Part shown: positions 8,083 through 16,099 of the stretch, one piece after another
Layout of the letters: every line of letters starts with the position of its first letter
Numbering within the stretch: position 1 is the stretch's first letter
Assembly (NCBI RefSeq): GCF_016917755.1
Contig: NZ_CP070326.1
Coordinates: 5,084,001 to 5,148,000 of the forward strand
Direction of reading: 5' to 3'
DNA from: Streptomyces noursei
GTDB lineage: Bacteria; Actinomycetota; Actinomycetes; Streptomycetales; Streptomycetaceae
DNA: 64,000 nucleotides
Translations under genes and position numbers: made by a program
Notes under the pieces: generated by a model
Told to the model about the DNA's origin: nothing
What the model saw: the letters and a program-made list of their open reading frames with translations, nothing else
Database searches by the model: none

Positions 8083-8949
8083 TCAGTCCTCGTCCTGGGC
8101 GCGCTTGTAGAGATTGGCGATGTCCTCGTCGAAGTAGGCGGCGTAGGAGACGTCGTCCTCGTCGCCGCCGCCCTCGTGGCCGCCGAGGACGCCGATGACC
8201 GTGCCAGTGTGGCTCTTGGGGTCGTAGTCGGCCAGCCAGGGGCTGCCGCTGGTACCGCCCTCGAAGTCGGTGCACTGGATGCGCATCTGGGTGTCGCTGA
8301 ACTTCGTGCTGCGGTTCTGGCAGGAGATCGGGGTGTCCCGGCTGGTGGGATAGCCGGTGATCTTGACTTCGTTGTCGAAGCCGCGGTCGATGCCGAGGGT
8401 GTTGCCGCCGAGGATGTCCTGGATCTCCTTGCCGTCCTTGGAGCCGAGGGCGAGGAAGGCGACGTCGAGGTCCTCGTCCTGAGACTTGGCCCAGCGGTCG
8501 TCGACCACGACCTTGTTGACCTTCCACAGGCCGGTGGGTTCGTCGCCGTTGCGGTAGTCGGGGGCGAAGACCAAGTCGTCCACCGGCTTGCCGGTGTCCG
8601 GGTCGAAGGCGCAGTGGGCCGCGGTGATCAGCATGTTCCGGCTCGGGCTCTGCACCACGCTGGCGGTGCAGAAGTGGGCGCCGTGGTCGTCCTTCTCGAA
8701 GACGGTGCCGATCCGGGCGTTCTCCTCGGTCCTGCGCGGGGTGTAGGCGTTGCCGTCCTGAGGCACGGCGGTGGCCGAGGGCTCCTGGTCCTGGGGGGCG
8801 TGGCCGGACTCGCCGGACTTGCCGTAGCCGGTGTGGCCGCCGGTGGTTCTGCTCGGGTGAGTTTCCTCCGCTGCGTAGCCCACCACTGCGGCTGCCCCCA
8901 CGATGACGAGCGTCAGGGGCAGGATCGATTTCCTGGCAAGCGAGCGCAC
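8083..8949 (-). CDS. Secreted trypsin-like serine protease
   Basis: A 288-residue protein with a basic, hydrophobic N-terminal signal or anchor (about residues 5-27) and a Gly/Ser/Pro spacer up to about residue 75. The catalytic triad of a chymotrypsin-fold protease is visible: H112 in TAAHC, an aspartate in the DEDLDVAF segment (D162 likely), and S236 in GGTSGSPW. Cys94/Cys113 and Cys210/Cys226 could form disulphides. It resembles V8-like/trypsin-like extracellular proteases. It is convergent with rplI and followed (in its upstream direction) by the MATE gene on the same strand, about 40 bp apart. Confidence 0.85.
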   Translation of the reverse strand: MRSLARKSILPLTLVIVGAAAVVGYAAEETHPSRTTGGHTGYGKSGESGHAPQDQEPSATAVPQDGNAYTPRRTEENARIGTVFEKDDHGAHFCTASVVQSPSRNMLITAAHCAFDPDTGKPVDDLVFAPDYRNGDEPTGLWKVNKVVVDDRWAKSQDEDLDVAFLALGSKDGKEIQDILGGNTLGIDRGFDNEVKITGYPTSRDTPISCQNRSTKFSDTQMRIQCTDFEGGTSGSPWLADYDPKSHTGTVIGVLGGHEGGGDEDDVSYAAYFDEDIANLYKRAQDED

Positions 8950-8989
8950 AAGGTCATTATCTGCACGGGGACAGGGTTCGGTGGGTGCT

Positions 8990-10327
8990 TCAGCGGGAGG
9001 CTCCGGTCACAATCCACCGTCCGGAGCGAGCGCGCAGCCAGAGCGTCAGCATCCGCACGGTCATCATCAGCGCCATCGCCCACCACAGTGCGACCAGACC
9101 GCCGCCCAGCGCCGGTACGGCGAGGGCCGCGGGGGCGAACACGGCCAGGGTCACCACCATGGCCCCGGCGAGGTACGGCCCGTCCCCCGCGCCCATGAGG
9201 ACCCCGTCGAGGATGAAGACGATGCCGGCGACCGGCTGGGTGACCGCGACGACCAGAAGGGTGAGGAGCAGCGGGTGCCGGACGTCGGGATCGGTGGTGA
9301 AGAGGGGGATGAACAGTGGCCGGGCGAGCACCACCAGCGCGCCGAGGACGATGCCGGAGACGATGCCCCACTGGACCATCCGGCGACAGGCGGCGCGAGC
9401 GCCGTCCCGGTCCCCGGCGCCGAGGTAGCGCCCGATGATGGCCTGGCCGGCGATGGCGATGGCGTCCAGCGCGAAGGACAGGAGCTGCCACAGGGACAGG
9501 ACGATCTGGTGGGCGGCGACCTCGGCGTCCCCGAGCCGGGCGGCTACCGCGGTGGCGATCATCAGCACCGCACGCAGCGAGAGCGTACGGATCAGCAGGG
9601 GGACGCCGGCCTGGGCGCAGGCGCGGATCCCGGCGGCGTCCGGGCGGAGCGAGGCGCCGTGGCGACGGGCGCCGCGGATCACCACGGTGAGGTAGACGGC
9701 GGCCATGCCGCACTGGGCGATGACGGTGCCCCAGGCGGAGCCGGCGATGCCGAGTCCGGCGAGGTAGACCAGTCCGGCGTTGAGGGCGGCGTTGGCGGTG
9801 AAGCCGCCGATAGCGACGTACAGCGGGGTTCTGGTGTCCTGGAGGCCGCGGAGCACTCCGGTGGAGGCGAGGACGACCAGCATCGCGGGGATGCCGAGCG
9901 CGCTGATCCGCAGGTAGGTCGTGGCGTACGGGGCGGCGGCCGGGGAGGCGCCGAAGACGTCGACGAGCCAGGGGGCGGCGGGCAGGACGACGACGATGAC
10001 GGCTGCGCCGAGCAGCAGGGCGAGCCAGATGCCGTCCATGCCCTGACGTATCGCCGCGGGGAGGTCGCCGGCGCCGACCCGGCGGGCGACCGCGGCGGTG
10101 GTGGCGTAGGCGAGGAAGACGAAGACGGAGACGGCGGTTGTGAGGAGGGCGGCGGCGACGCCGAGACCGGCGAGCTGGCGGGTGCCGAGGTGGCCGATGA
10201 CGGCGCTGTCGACCATGACGAAGAGCGGCTCCGCGACGAGGGAACCGAAGGCGGGCAGGGCTAGCGCGACGATCTCGCGGTCATGGCGGCGGAGAGCGCG
10301 CCGTGGCGTCGCGGGGGCCGATGTCAT
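8990..10327 (-). CDS. MATE-family multidrug/organic cation exporter (DinF-like)
   Basis: About 445 residues with twelve membrane helices in two similar halves, as in MATE cation antiporters; the N-terminal PAFGSLVAEPLFVMVDSAVIGHLG is characteristic of the DinF branch. It likely exports drugs or metabolites in exchange for sodium or protons. The ATG at 10327 is chosen; an in-frame TTG at 10336 is possible. No clear ribosome binding site precedes either. Its start region borders the DnaA-box cluster ahead of dnaB. Confidence 0.88.
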   Translation of the reverse strand: MTSAPATPRRALRRHDREIVALALPAFGSLVAEPLFVMVDSAVIGHLGTRQLAGLGVAAALLTTAVSVFVFLAYATTAAVARRVGAGDLPAAIRQGMDGIWLALLLGAAVIVVVLPAAPWLVDVFGASPAAAPYATTYLRISALGIPAMLVVLASTGVLRGLQDTRTPLYVAIGGFTANAALNAGLVYLAGLGIAGSAWGTVIAQCGMAAVYLTVVIRGARRHGASLRPDAAGIRACAQAGVPLLIRTLSLRAVLMIATAVAARLGDAEVAAHQIVLSLWQLLSFALDAIAIAGQAIIGRYLGAGDRDGARAACRRMVQWGIVSGIVLGALVVLARPLFIPLFTTDPDVRHPLLLTLLVVAVTQPVAGIVFILDGVLMGAGDGPYLAGAMVVTLAVFAPAALAVPALGGGLVALWWAMALMMTVRMLTLWLRARSGRWIVTGASR

Positions 10328-10341
10328 GAGGGGCAATCTAA

Positions 10342-10604
10342 TCGTCCACAGGTAATAGATGCAACTGTGCTGTGATCCTTACTTTGTGCTGCGTGGGGGC
10401 GCCTTCTGCGTGGCGTTCGCGGCGATCATGAACAGGTTGCCGAAGTTTTTCTCCCCCACAGCCTATGGATGAGAAAAGTGCAGGTCAGATGGGTGTGGGT
10501 GGCGTGATTGTGTGCTTGTCCACAGAAGTTTCCCCCAGGCCGTGCACAGGATCTGGGGACTTCTCCACAGCTATCGGCCGGTCATCCACATGGCCTGTGG
10601 ATAA
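10342..10604. promoter_or_regulatory. DnaA-box cluster upstream of dnaB
   Basis: This 450-bp gap (10328-10786) holds several DnaA-box-like 9-mers: TCGTCCACA at 10342, TTGTCCACA at 10516 (matches the Streptomyces consensus), TTCTCCACA at 10561, TCATCCACA at 10582 and TTATCCACA on the minus strand at 10596-10604 (perfect). Weaker variants occur nearby. Four of the five lie within 90 bp. It may control dnaB and/or titrate DnaA. The dnaB promoter should be in 10600-10770. Confidence 0.7.
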
Positions 10605-10786
10605 CCAGATTGGCGGACGGTGCGCGCGGGCCTACCGTGGACCGGCGCCCACCGCCCCGTTCCGGCCGTGAGACCTGTCCGAACTCGACGCGCCGTAACC
10701 GGAGTCGGGCGTCTCGAATGTCAGGGCTGTGCCGTAGAAAGAACCGCACAGCAAGGTCCGCGTCGCGGACGGGAGGAGGTGCCGGG

Positions 10787-12265
10787 GTGAGCATTCCCGA
10801 GCCCATGGACGACCCCTGGGCGGACTCCGGTCCCAGCGACCTGCTGCCGGCCGCCCGCTCCCGTCGGGGCGAGGGAAAGGGCCGGGGCCGCGGCGACCGC
10901 CCGGACCGTGACGACGACGGCGGCGGTTCCTGGGCCGGTGGCTTCGAGCGGGTCCCGCCGCAGGACCTCGACGCCGAGCAGTCCGTGCTCGGCGGCATGC
11001 TGCTGTCCAAGGACGCCATCGCGGACGTCGTCGAGGTCCTCAAGGGCGAGGACTTCTACCGTCCCGCCCACGAGCTGGTCTTCCAGGCGATCCTCGACCT
11101 CTACGCCAAGGGCGAGCCGGCCGACCCGATCACCATCGCGGCCGAGCTCACCAAGCGCGGTGAGATCGCCCGGGTCGGCGGCGCCTCGTATCTGCACACC
11201 CTGGTCCAGTCCGTACCGACGGCCGCCAACGCCGAGTACTACGCCGAGATCGTTCACGAGCGGGCCGTGCTCCGCCGCCTCGTCGAGGCCGGCACCCGGA
11301 TCACGCAGATGGGATACGCCGCCGACGGCGACGTCGACGAGATCGTCAACAAGGCCCAGGCGGAGATCTACGCCGTCACCGAGCAGCGGACCAGCGAGGA
11401 CTATCTGCCGCTCGGCGACATCATGGAGGGCGCGCTCGACGAGATCGAGGCGATCGGCTCGCGGCAGGGCCAGATGACGGGCGTGCCGACCGGGTTCACC
11501 GATCTCGACGCGCTGACCAACGGTCTGCATCCGGGCCAGATGATCGTGATCGCGGCCCGTCCGGCCATGGGTAAGTCGACGCTCGCGCTGGACTTCGCGC
11601 GGGCCTGCTCGATCAAGAACAACCTGCCGAGCGTGATCTTCTCGCTCGAAATGGGGCGCAACGAGATCGCGATGCGTCTGCTGTCAGCGGAGGCGCGGGT
11701 GGCGCTGCACCACATGCGTTCCGGCAGCATGACCGACGACGACTGGACGCGGCTGGCGCGCCGCATGCCGGACGTCTCGGCGGCCCCGCTCTACATCGAC
11801 GATTCGCCGAACCTCTCGATGATGGAGATCCGCGCCAAATGCCGGCGGCTGAAGCAGCGGAACGAGCTGAAGCTGGTCGTCATCGACTACCTGCAGCTGA
11901 TGCAGTCCGGCGGCTCCAAGCGCGCCGAGAGCCGTCAGCAGGAGGTCTCGGACATGTCCCGTAACCTCAAGCTGCTCGCCAAGGAGCTGGAGCTCCCGGT
12001 GATCGCGCTCTCGCAGCTGAACCGTGGCCCCGAGCAGCGTACGGACAAGAAGCCGATGGTCTCCGACCTGCGTGAATCCGGTTCCATCGAGCAGGACGCC
12101 GACATGGTCATCCTGCTGCACCGCGAGGACGCCTACGAGAAGGAGTCGCCGCGGGCCGGTGAGGCCGACCTGATCGTGGCGAAGCACCGTAACGGCCCGA
12201 CGGCGACGATCACCGTGGCGTTCCAGGGCCACTACTCGCGCTTCGTGGACATGGCGCAGACCTGA
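10787..12265 (+). CDS. dnaB: Replicative DNA helicase DnaB
   Basis: A 492-residue hexameric helicase that unwinds DNA at the fork. Residues 1-50 are a charged, disordered Streptomyces-type tail; the DnaB N-terminal helical domain (primase contact) follows, then a linker and the RecA-like motor with Walker A in AARPAMGKSTLALDF, Walker B in LVVIDYLQLMQ, and a C-terminal arginine-rich ATPase region. GTG start at 10787 with a strong GGGAGGAGGT site 6 bp upstream; longer upstream frames would read through the DnaA boxes and are rejected. No intein interrupts it. Confidence 0.97.
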   Translation: MSIPEPMDDPWADSGPSDLLPAARSRRGEGKGRGRGDRPDRDDDGGGSWAGGFERVPPQDLDAEQSVLGGMLLSKDAIADVVEVLKGEDFYRPAHELVFQAILDLYAKGEPADPITIAAELTKRGEIARVGGASYLHTLVQSVPTAANAEYYAEIVHERAVLRRLVEAGTRITQMGYAADGDVDEIVNKAQAEIYAVTEQRTSEDYLPLGDIMEGALDEIEAIGSRQGQMTGVPTGFTDLDALTNGLHPGQMIVIAARPAMGKSTLALDFARACSIKNNLPSVIFSLEMGRNEIAMRLLSAEARVALHHMRSGSMTDDDWTRLARRMPDVSAAPLYIDDSPNLSMMEIRAKCRRLKQRNELKLVVIDYLQLMQSGGSKRAESRQQEVSDMSRNLKLLAKELELPVIALSQLNRGPEQRTDKKPMVSDLRESGSIEQDADMVILLHREDAYEKESPRAGEADLIVAKHRNGPTATITVAFQGHYSRFVDMAQT

Positions 12266-12310
12266 GCCGAGCGGGGATCTCCTCGTGGGGAGTGCGGGCC
12301 CGGTCTATTT

Positions 12311-12326
12311 TTGACCTCGGAGTCAA
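12311..12326. promoter_or_regulatory. Candidate operator for the TetR regulator
   Basis: Inverted repeat TTGACCTCGGAGTCAA, arms TTGAC/GTCAA with a 6-nt centre, in the promoter region of the TetR gene. A looser relative lies before the SDR gene. TetR binding is inferred from position. Confidence 0.4.
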
Positions 12327-12348
12327 GAATGGTGCTACTGTGCTGCGC

Positions 12349-12927
12349 ATGGGAAGGCCGAAGCAGTTCGATCCGGACGCCGCCGTCGAGCAGGCCATGC
12401 AGGTGTTCTGGCGCAAGGGGTACGCCGCCACGACGCCGCAGGACCTCGTCGACGCGCTCGGTATCGGCAAGGGCAGTCTCTACAACGCCTTCGGCAGCAA
12501 ACACGCGCTGTTCGAGCGGGCGTTGGTCCGCTACCGGGACGGCCAGGCGCAGGCCCTGATCGACCTGCTGGAGCAGTCCGGGTCGGTGAAGGACCGGCTG
12601 CGCGACGCGTTGCGCCTTCTCGTGGAGCTGGACCTCGGTGATCCGGACCGTCGTGGCTGTCTGGCCGTCAACACCGCGGCGGAGCGCGCGATGACCGACG
12701 AGGCCGCGACCGAGCTGGTCCGCCGGATGTTCGACCGGACCGAGGGCGCGTTCCGCGCGCTGATCGAGGAGGGGCAGCGGGCGGGCGAGGTCGCGTCCGG
12801 CCGTGATGCCCGGGCGATCGGGAGCCAGTTGTTGGCGACCGCCGTCGGCCTCCGGCTGCTGGCCCGGGTCGCCGAGGGGCCGGACCGGCTCTCCAGGGTG
12901 ATCGACGCGACCATCGACTCCCTCTGA
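12349..12927 (+). CDS. TetR/AcrR-family regulator
   Basis: A 192-residue TetR protein. The N-terminal helix-turn-helix spans about residues 8-50 (GYAATTPQDLVDALGIGKGSLYNAFG segment), followed by a helical ligand-binding domain with CLAVNTAAE typical of the YxaF/RutR-like branch that controls neighbouring dehydrogenases. The next gene is an SDR oxidoreductase on the same strand, a probable target. It is probably autoregulated through the inverted repeat at 12311. The inducer is unknown. Confidence 0.85.
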   Translation: MGRPKQFDPDAAVEQAMQVFWRKGYAATTPQDLVDALGIGKGSLYNAFGSKHALFERALVRYRDGQAQALIDLLEQSGSVKDRLRDALRLLVELDLGDPDRRGCLAVNTAAERAMTDEAATELVRRMFDRTEGAFRALIEEGQRAGEVASGRDARAIGSQLLATAVGLRLLARVAEGPDRLSRVIDATIDSL

Positions 12928-12973
12928 CCCGTTGGGACCTCGGGGTTTCCGCGGGTCTCGCGCTGCCCAAATT

Positions 12974-12990
12974 TTGTACCCACAGTTCAA
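12974..12990. promoter_or_regulatory. Candidate second operator before the SDR gene
   Basis: TTGTACCCACAGTTCAA, arms TTGTAC/GTTCAA with one mismatch, followed by GAAT like the copy at 12311. The shared TCAAGAAT tail supports a common regulator. Weak evidence. Confidence 0.35.
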
Positions 12991-13015
12991 GAATTGATGT
13001 CAGGATCGGAGTGTC

Positions 13016-13798
13016 ATGCAGCTCAACCTCACCGACAAGACCGCCGTCGTCACCGGTGCCAGCCGCGGCATCGGACTGGCCACCGTCCGGGCGCTGATCG
13101 ACGAGGGGGTACGGGTCGTCGGAGCGGCCCGCACCCTCACCCCGGAGCTCAAGGAGAGCGGCGCCTTCGCGGTCTCCGCCGACCTGAGCACCGCCGACGG
13201 CGTGGCGACCCTGATGGACAGCGCCTTCGCGGAGCTGGGCGGGATCGACCTGCTGGTGAACAACGTCGGCGCCGGGGACGCCGTGGAGCCCGTCGGATTC
13301 ATGGACACCGATGACGCCCAGTGGGGCGCCATCTTCGACCTCAATCTGCTGAGCGCGGTCCGTGCCGCCCGCGCCGCGCTGCCCAGCCTGATCGAGCGCC
13401 GTGGCGCGATCGTCAACGTCTCCTCCATCAACTCCCGGCTGCCCGCGGCCGGTCCGGTCGCCTACAGCGCGGCCAAGGCGGCCCTGGCCGCGGTCGGGAA
13501 GTCGCTGGCCGAGGAGTTCGGGCCGCGGGGCGTACGCGTGAACACCGTCTCGCCGGGCGTCGTGCGGACGGCCATCTGGGAGGACCCGGAGAGCTTCGGC
13601 GGCAAGGTGGCGGCGAACGCCGGTGCGGAGCACGCGGCGTTCCTCCGGCAGCTCCCGGAGGCGTTCGCGATCACCAGCGGGCGGATCACCGAACCGCGGG
13701 AGGTGGCGGCGCTGATCACCTTCCTGCTCTCCGACGTGGCCGGGAACATCACAGGCGCGGACTACGTCATCGACGGTGGCACGATCAAGACGCTCTGA
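13016..13798 (+). CDS. Short-chain dehydrogenase/reductase
   Basis: A 260-residue classical SDR. It has the cofactor motif TGASRGIG (residues 13-20), NNVG, and the catalytic Y150-x3-K154 (YSAAK). R at the end of the second strand (GAARTL) suggests NADPH. Substrate unknown. It probably reduces or oxidises a small carbonyl or alcohol compound under control of the upstream TetR. It has its own promoter region 88 bp after the regulator. Confidence 0.88.
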   Translation: MQLNLTDKTAVVTGASRGIGLATVRALIDEGVRVVGAARTLTPELKESGAFAVSADLSTADGVATLMDSAFAELGGIDLLVNNVGAGDAVEPVGFMDTDDAQWGAIFDLNLLSAVRAARAALPSLIERRGAIVNVSSINSRLPAAGPVAYSAAKAALAAVGKSLAEEFGPRGVRVNTVSPGVVRTAIWEDPESFGGKVAANAGAEHAAFLRQLPEAFAITSGRITEPREVAALITFLLSDVAGNITGADYVIDGGTIKTL

Positions 13799-13891
13799 CG
13801 CGGAGACGAGCGGGACGGGTCCGGCGGGCGCTCGACCGGCTGCTGGCGCGGCCGGGGACGGGCCCGAACGGTGCGCCGGGGCGCGGCCGGT

Positions 13892-13922
13892 TTGACCTTC
13901 AGGTTGGTCGAAGCCCCAGAAT
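13892..13922 (+). promoter_or_regulatory. MerR-type promoter with 19-bp spacer
   Basis: TTGACC (13892-13897) and CAGAAT (13917-13922) are separated by exactly 19 bp, the over-long spacing typical of MerR-controlled promoters; ACCTTCAGGT forms a small dyad (ACCT/AGGT) in the spacer. The ATG begins 7 bp after the -10, so the transcript may be leaderless. Confidence 0.5.
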
Positions 13923-13929
13923 CGCCGCC

Positions 13930-15087
13930 ATGGACGACGACGGGGAACTCCTGGGCATCGGCGCGTTCGCCCGGCGGGTGGGACTGACGCCGAGCGCGCT
14001 GCGCTTCTACGACGACTGCGGGGTGCTGCGGCCGGACCGGGTGGACGCTGCCACGGGGTACCGGCGCTATGCGGCCCGGCAGGTGGCGCGGGCGGCACAG
14101 CTGCGGCAACTGCGGGCGGCGGGGCTGCCGTTGGTGGACGTCGAGACCGTGCTCGACGGTCCCGAGGACGCGGCCCGGAACGTGCTGCGGGCCCACCTGG
14201 AGCGGACCCGGCGGGCGGCGGACGAGGCACGGGCCGTGGCGGAGGGCTTTCTGTACGAGACGCCCGAGGGGCCGGTGTCTCGCGTCGGTGCGGCGCGGGC
14301 TCGGGTGGACGGGCCGGAGCTCGCCAGCGCGGTGCGGCAGGTGGCGCCCGCGGCGGCGGTCGGTGCGGCGGCGGAGGAGTTCCCGGTGCTGGGGTCCGTG
14401 CTGCTCGAACTCGCCGACGGAGAGGTGCGGTTGGTGGCCACCGACCGCTATCGGCTGGCGGTGCGCGGGCTGCGACCGGAGGTCTTCGAGGGCGGACCGC
14501 GGCGGGTGCTGATCGCGGTGGATGCCGCGCGCCGGATGGCGGAGTGGGCGGTGCGGCAGCGGGCGGTCGAGGTGGAGTGTCCGGCCGTGGTGGACGCTTC
14601 CGGAGTCGCGCGGGTGCGGTTGTGGAGCGGGGCGGAGCCCTGGGAGCCGGGGGCCCCGGGCACGGGGGCCGCCGGAGTGGGCGAGCCGGGGGAGTTCCCG
14701 GACTACCGGCTGATGTTGACGGGGCTGGCTGATGCGCGGCACCGGGTGATCGTGGACCGGGCAGGGCTGCGGGACGCGGTGGCGGACCGGGGCGGGGCTG
14801 TGGTGTCGCTGGCGTTCGGGGCGGTCGTGGCGCCGGTTGCGGAGGGTGCCACGGACGGGGCGCTGGAGGTGTCGGGCGGGGAGCCCGACGCGGTCCGGCT
14901 GCCCGCGGTCCGCATCGGGCCCGGGCTGCGGATCGCCTTCGACCCGGCGGTCCTGGTGCCGGTGTTGGAGGCCGGGGTGGGGCCCGATGTGTTGCTGGAG
15001 ATCGCGTCGGCGGACCAACCCGTCGTCGTCCGGTCCGCGGACCAGGGGAGTTTCACGGCGGTGGTGATGCCGGTGCGGGGCCGTTGA
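13930..15087 (+). CDS. MerR regulator fused to a DNA polymerase III beta-clamp-like domain
   Basis: A 385-residue fusion. Residues about 7-75 are a MerR helix-turn-helix (GIGAFARRVGLTPSALRFYD, then GYRRYA) with the dimerisation helix to about 105. From about residue 130 the protein resembles the DnaN sliding clamp: the EFPVLGSVLLELADG strand pair and VATDRYRLAVRGL match the clamp's second domain, and the end SADQPVVVRSADQGSFTAVVMPVR matches the clamp C-terminus. The true dnaN is elsewhere, so this is a clamp-fold paralogue. I infer a DNA-binding regulator whose effector or partner is a clamp-interacting ligand or peptide; function is unknown. A 107-bp gap separates it from the TPR-like gene downstream. 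Confidence 0.75.
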   Translation: MDDDGELLGIGAFARRVGLTPSALRFYDDCGVLRPDRVDAATGYRRYAARQVARAAQLRQLRAAGLPLVDVETVLDGPEDAARNVLRAHLERTRRAADEARAVAEGFLYETPEGPVSRVGAARARVDGPELASAVRQVAPAAAVGAAAEEFPVLGSVLLELADGEVRLVATDRYRLAVRGLRPEVFEGGPRRVLIAVDAARRMAEWAVRQRAVEVECPAVVDASGVARVRLWSGAEPWEPGAPGTGAAGVGEPGEFPDYRLMLTGLADARHRVIVDRAGLRDAVADRGGAVVSLAFGAVVAPVAEGATDGALEVSGGEPDAVRLPAVRIGPGLRIAFDPAVLVPVLEAGVGPDVLLEIASADQPVVVRSADQGSFTAVVMPVRGR

Positions 15088-15193
15088 GGGAGAGCGGCGA
15101 GGGCTGGCGGCCGGAGCGGAACGGTGCGGAAACGGAGACGGTACGGGCCCCGGACGGCGGGTGCGGCCGATGGTCGGGAGGGGAAGCGAGCGG

Positions 15194-15886
15194 ATGGATC
15201 CGGAGCTGCCGGTGGTGCGGCTGTGCGTGGCGGGCATGCAGGCCGAGGCGGAGGGGCGGGCGGAGGCGGCGCGGGACCTCTTCCAACAGGCGTGGGACGG
15301 TGCCCGCGACGACTACGAGGCATGCATCGCCGCGCACTACCTCGCGCGGCATCAGGACTCGCCCGCGGAGACGCTGCGCTGGAACCAGGAGTGCCTGGAC
15401 CGTGCCGACCGGGTCGGCGACGAGCGGGTACGGGACTTCTATCCGTCGCTGTACGTCAACATCGGGAACGCGCATCGGGAACTCGGTCAACTCGCCGTGT
15501 CCCACCGGTACTTCGTGCGGGCGGCGGAGCGGGCGGCCGTTGCGCCTGAGGGGCAGTACGGCGACTGGAACCGCTTCGCGATCGCGGAGGGACTGCGGGA
15601 CACCGCGGACGCGGCGGCTGCCGAAGGGGACGAGGAGGCCGGTGCGCGAGGGGGCGTCGCGGAGGGCGTCGAGCGGCCGGTCCGGGAGCTGTTCTTGCGG
15701 TGGTGCGAGCGGGGCGACCTCAAGGCGCTGGGGCTGATGCTCCCGGCGTATCTGGGATATCTGGGGACGGACGAGGACCGGGTGCGTCTGCGGAGTGCGC
15801 TGCACATGGTGCACGCGGCGCGCTGGCTTCCCGAGGGCGAACAGAGCCTGCTGGAGGAGGCGATGGGGGCGTTCGCCGTGCGATGA
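15194..15886 (+). CDS. TPR-like cytoplasmic protein
   Basis: A 230-residue helical protein. Its Ala/Glu/Arg-rich helix pairs (for instance AEGRAEAARDLFQQAWDGA and YVNIGNAHRELGQLAVSHRYFVRAAERA) look like tetratricopeptide repeats, which bind other proteins. The ATG at 15194 has GGGAGGGG upstream; a GTG at 15161 is an alternative start. No enzyme motif is visible. It lies between the MerR-clamp gene and the first parS triplet, on the same strand as both neighbours. Function unknown. Confidence 0.6.
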   Translation: MDPELPVVRLCVAGMQAEAEGRAEAARDLFQQAWDGARDDYEACIAAHYLARHQDSPAETLRWNQECLDRADRVGDERVRDFYPSLYVNIGNAHRELGQLAVSHRYFVRAAERAAVAPEGQYGDWNRFAIAEGLRDTADAAAAEGDEEAGARGGVAEGVERPVRELFLRWCERGDLKALGLMLPAYLGYLGTDEDRVRLRSALHMVHAARWLPEGEQSLLEEAMGAFAVR

Positions 15887-15895
15887 CGCGTGGAG

Positions 15896-15909
15896 GTTTC
15901 ACGTGAAAC
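15896..15909. other. parS: parS site 5
   Basis: A perfect GTTTCACGTGAAAC, first of an evenly spaced triplet (starts 15896, 15932, 15968; 36 bp each). It begins 9 bp after the TPR-like gene stop. Confidence 0.93.
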
Positions 15910-15931
15910 GCCGGGGCCGCGGCGTGCGGAT

Positions 15932-15945
15932 GTTTCACGTGAAAC
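15932..15945. other. parS: parS site 6
   Basis: A perfect GTTTCACGTGAAAC, middle copy of the 36-bp triplet. Confidence 0.93.
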
Positions 15946-15967
15946 GGCGGCCCGGTGACGCGTGGCT

Positions 15968-15981
15968 GTTTCACGTGAAAC
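15968..15981. other. parS: parS site 7
   Basis: A perfect GTTTCACGTGAAAC, third copy of the triplet; here the dyad extends to 18 bp (CT...AG). Confidence 0.93.
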
Positions 15982-16099
15982 AGGGAGGTGCCGGGGGCGG
16001 CGGTCAGGGCAGGATGGCGGCGCGGTGGGTAGTCGCTCGCCGCAGGCGCGGGCCCGCTGAGCCGGTCCTGCTGGGTGAGAAGTCTTGTTGAGGAGCGTC

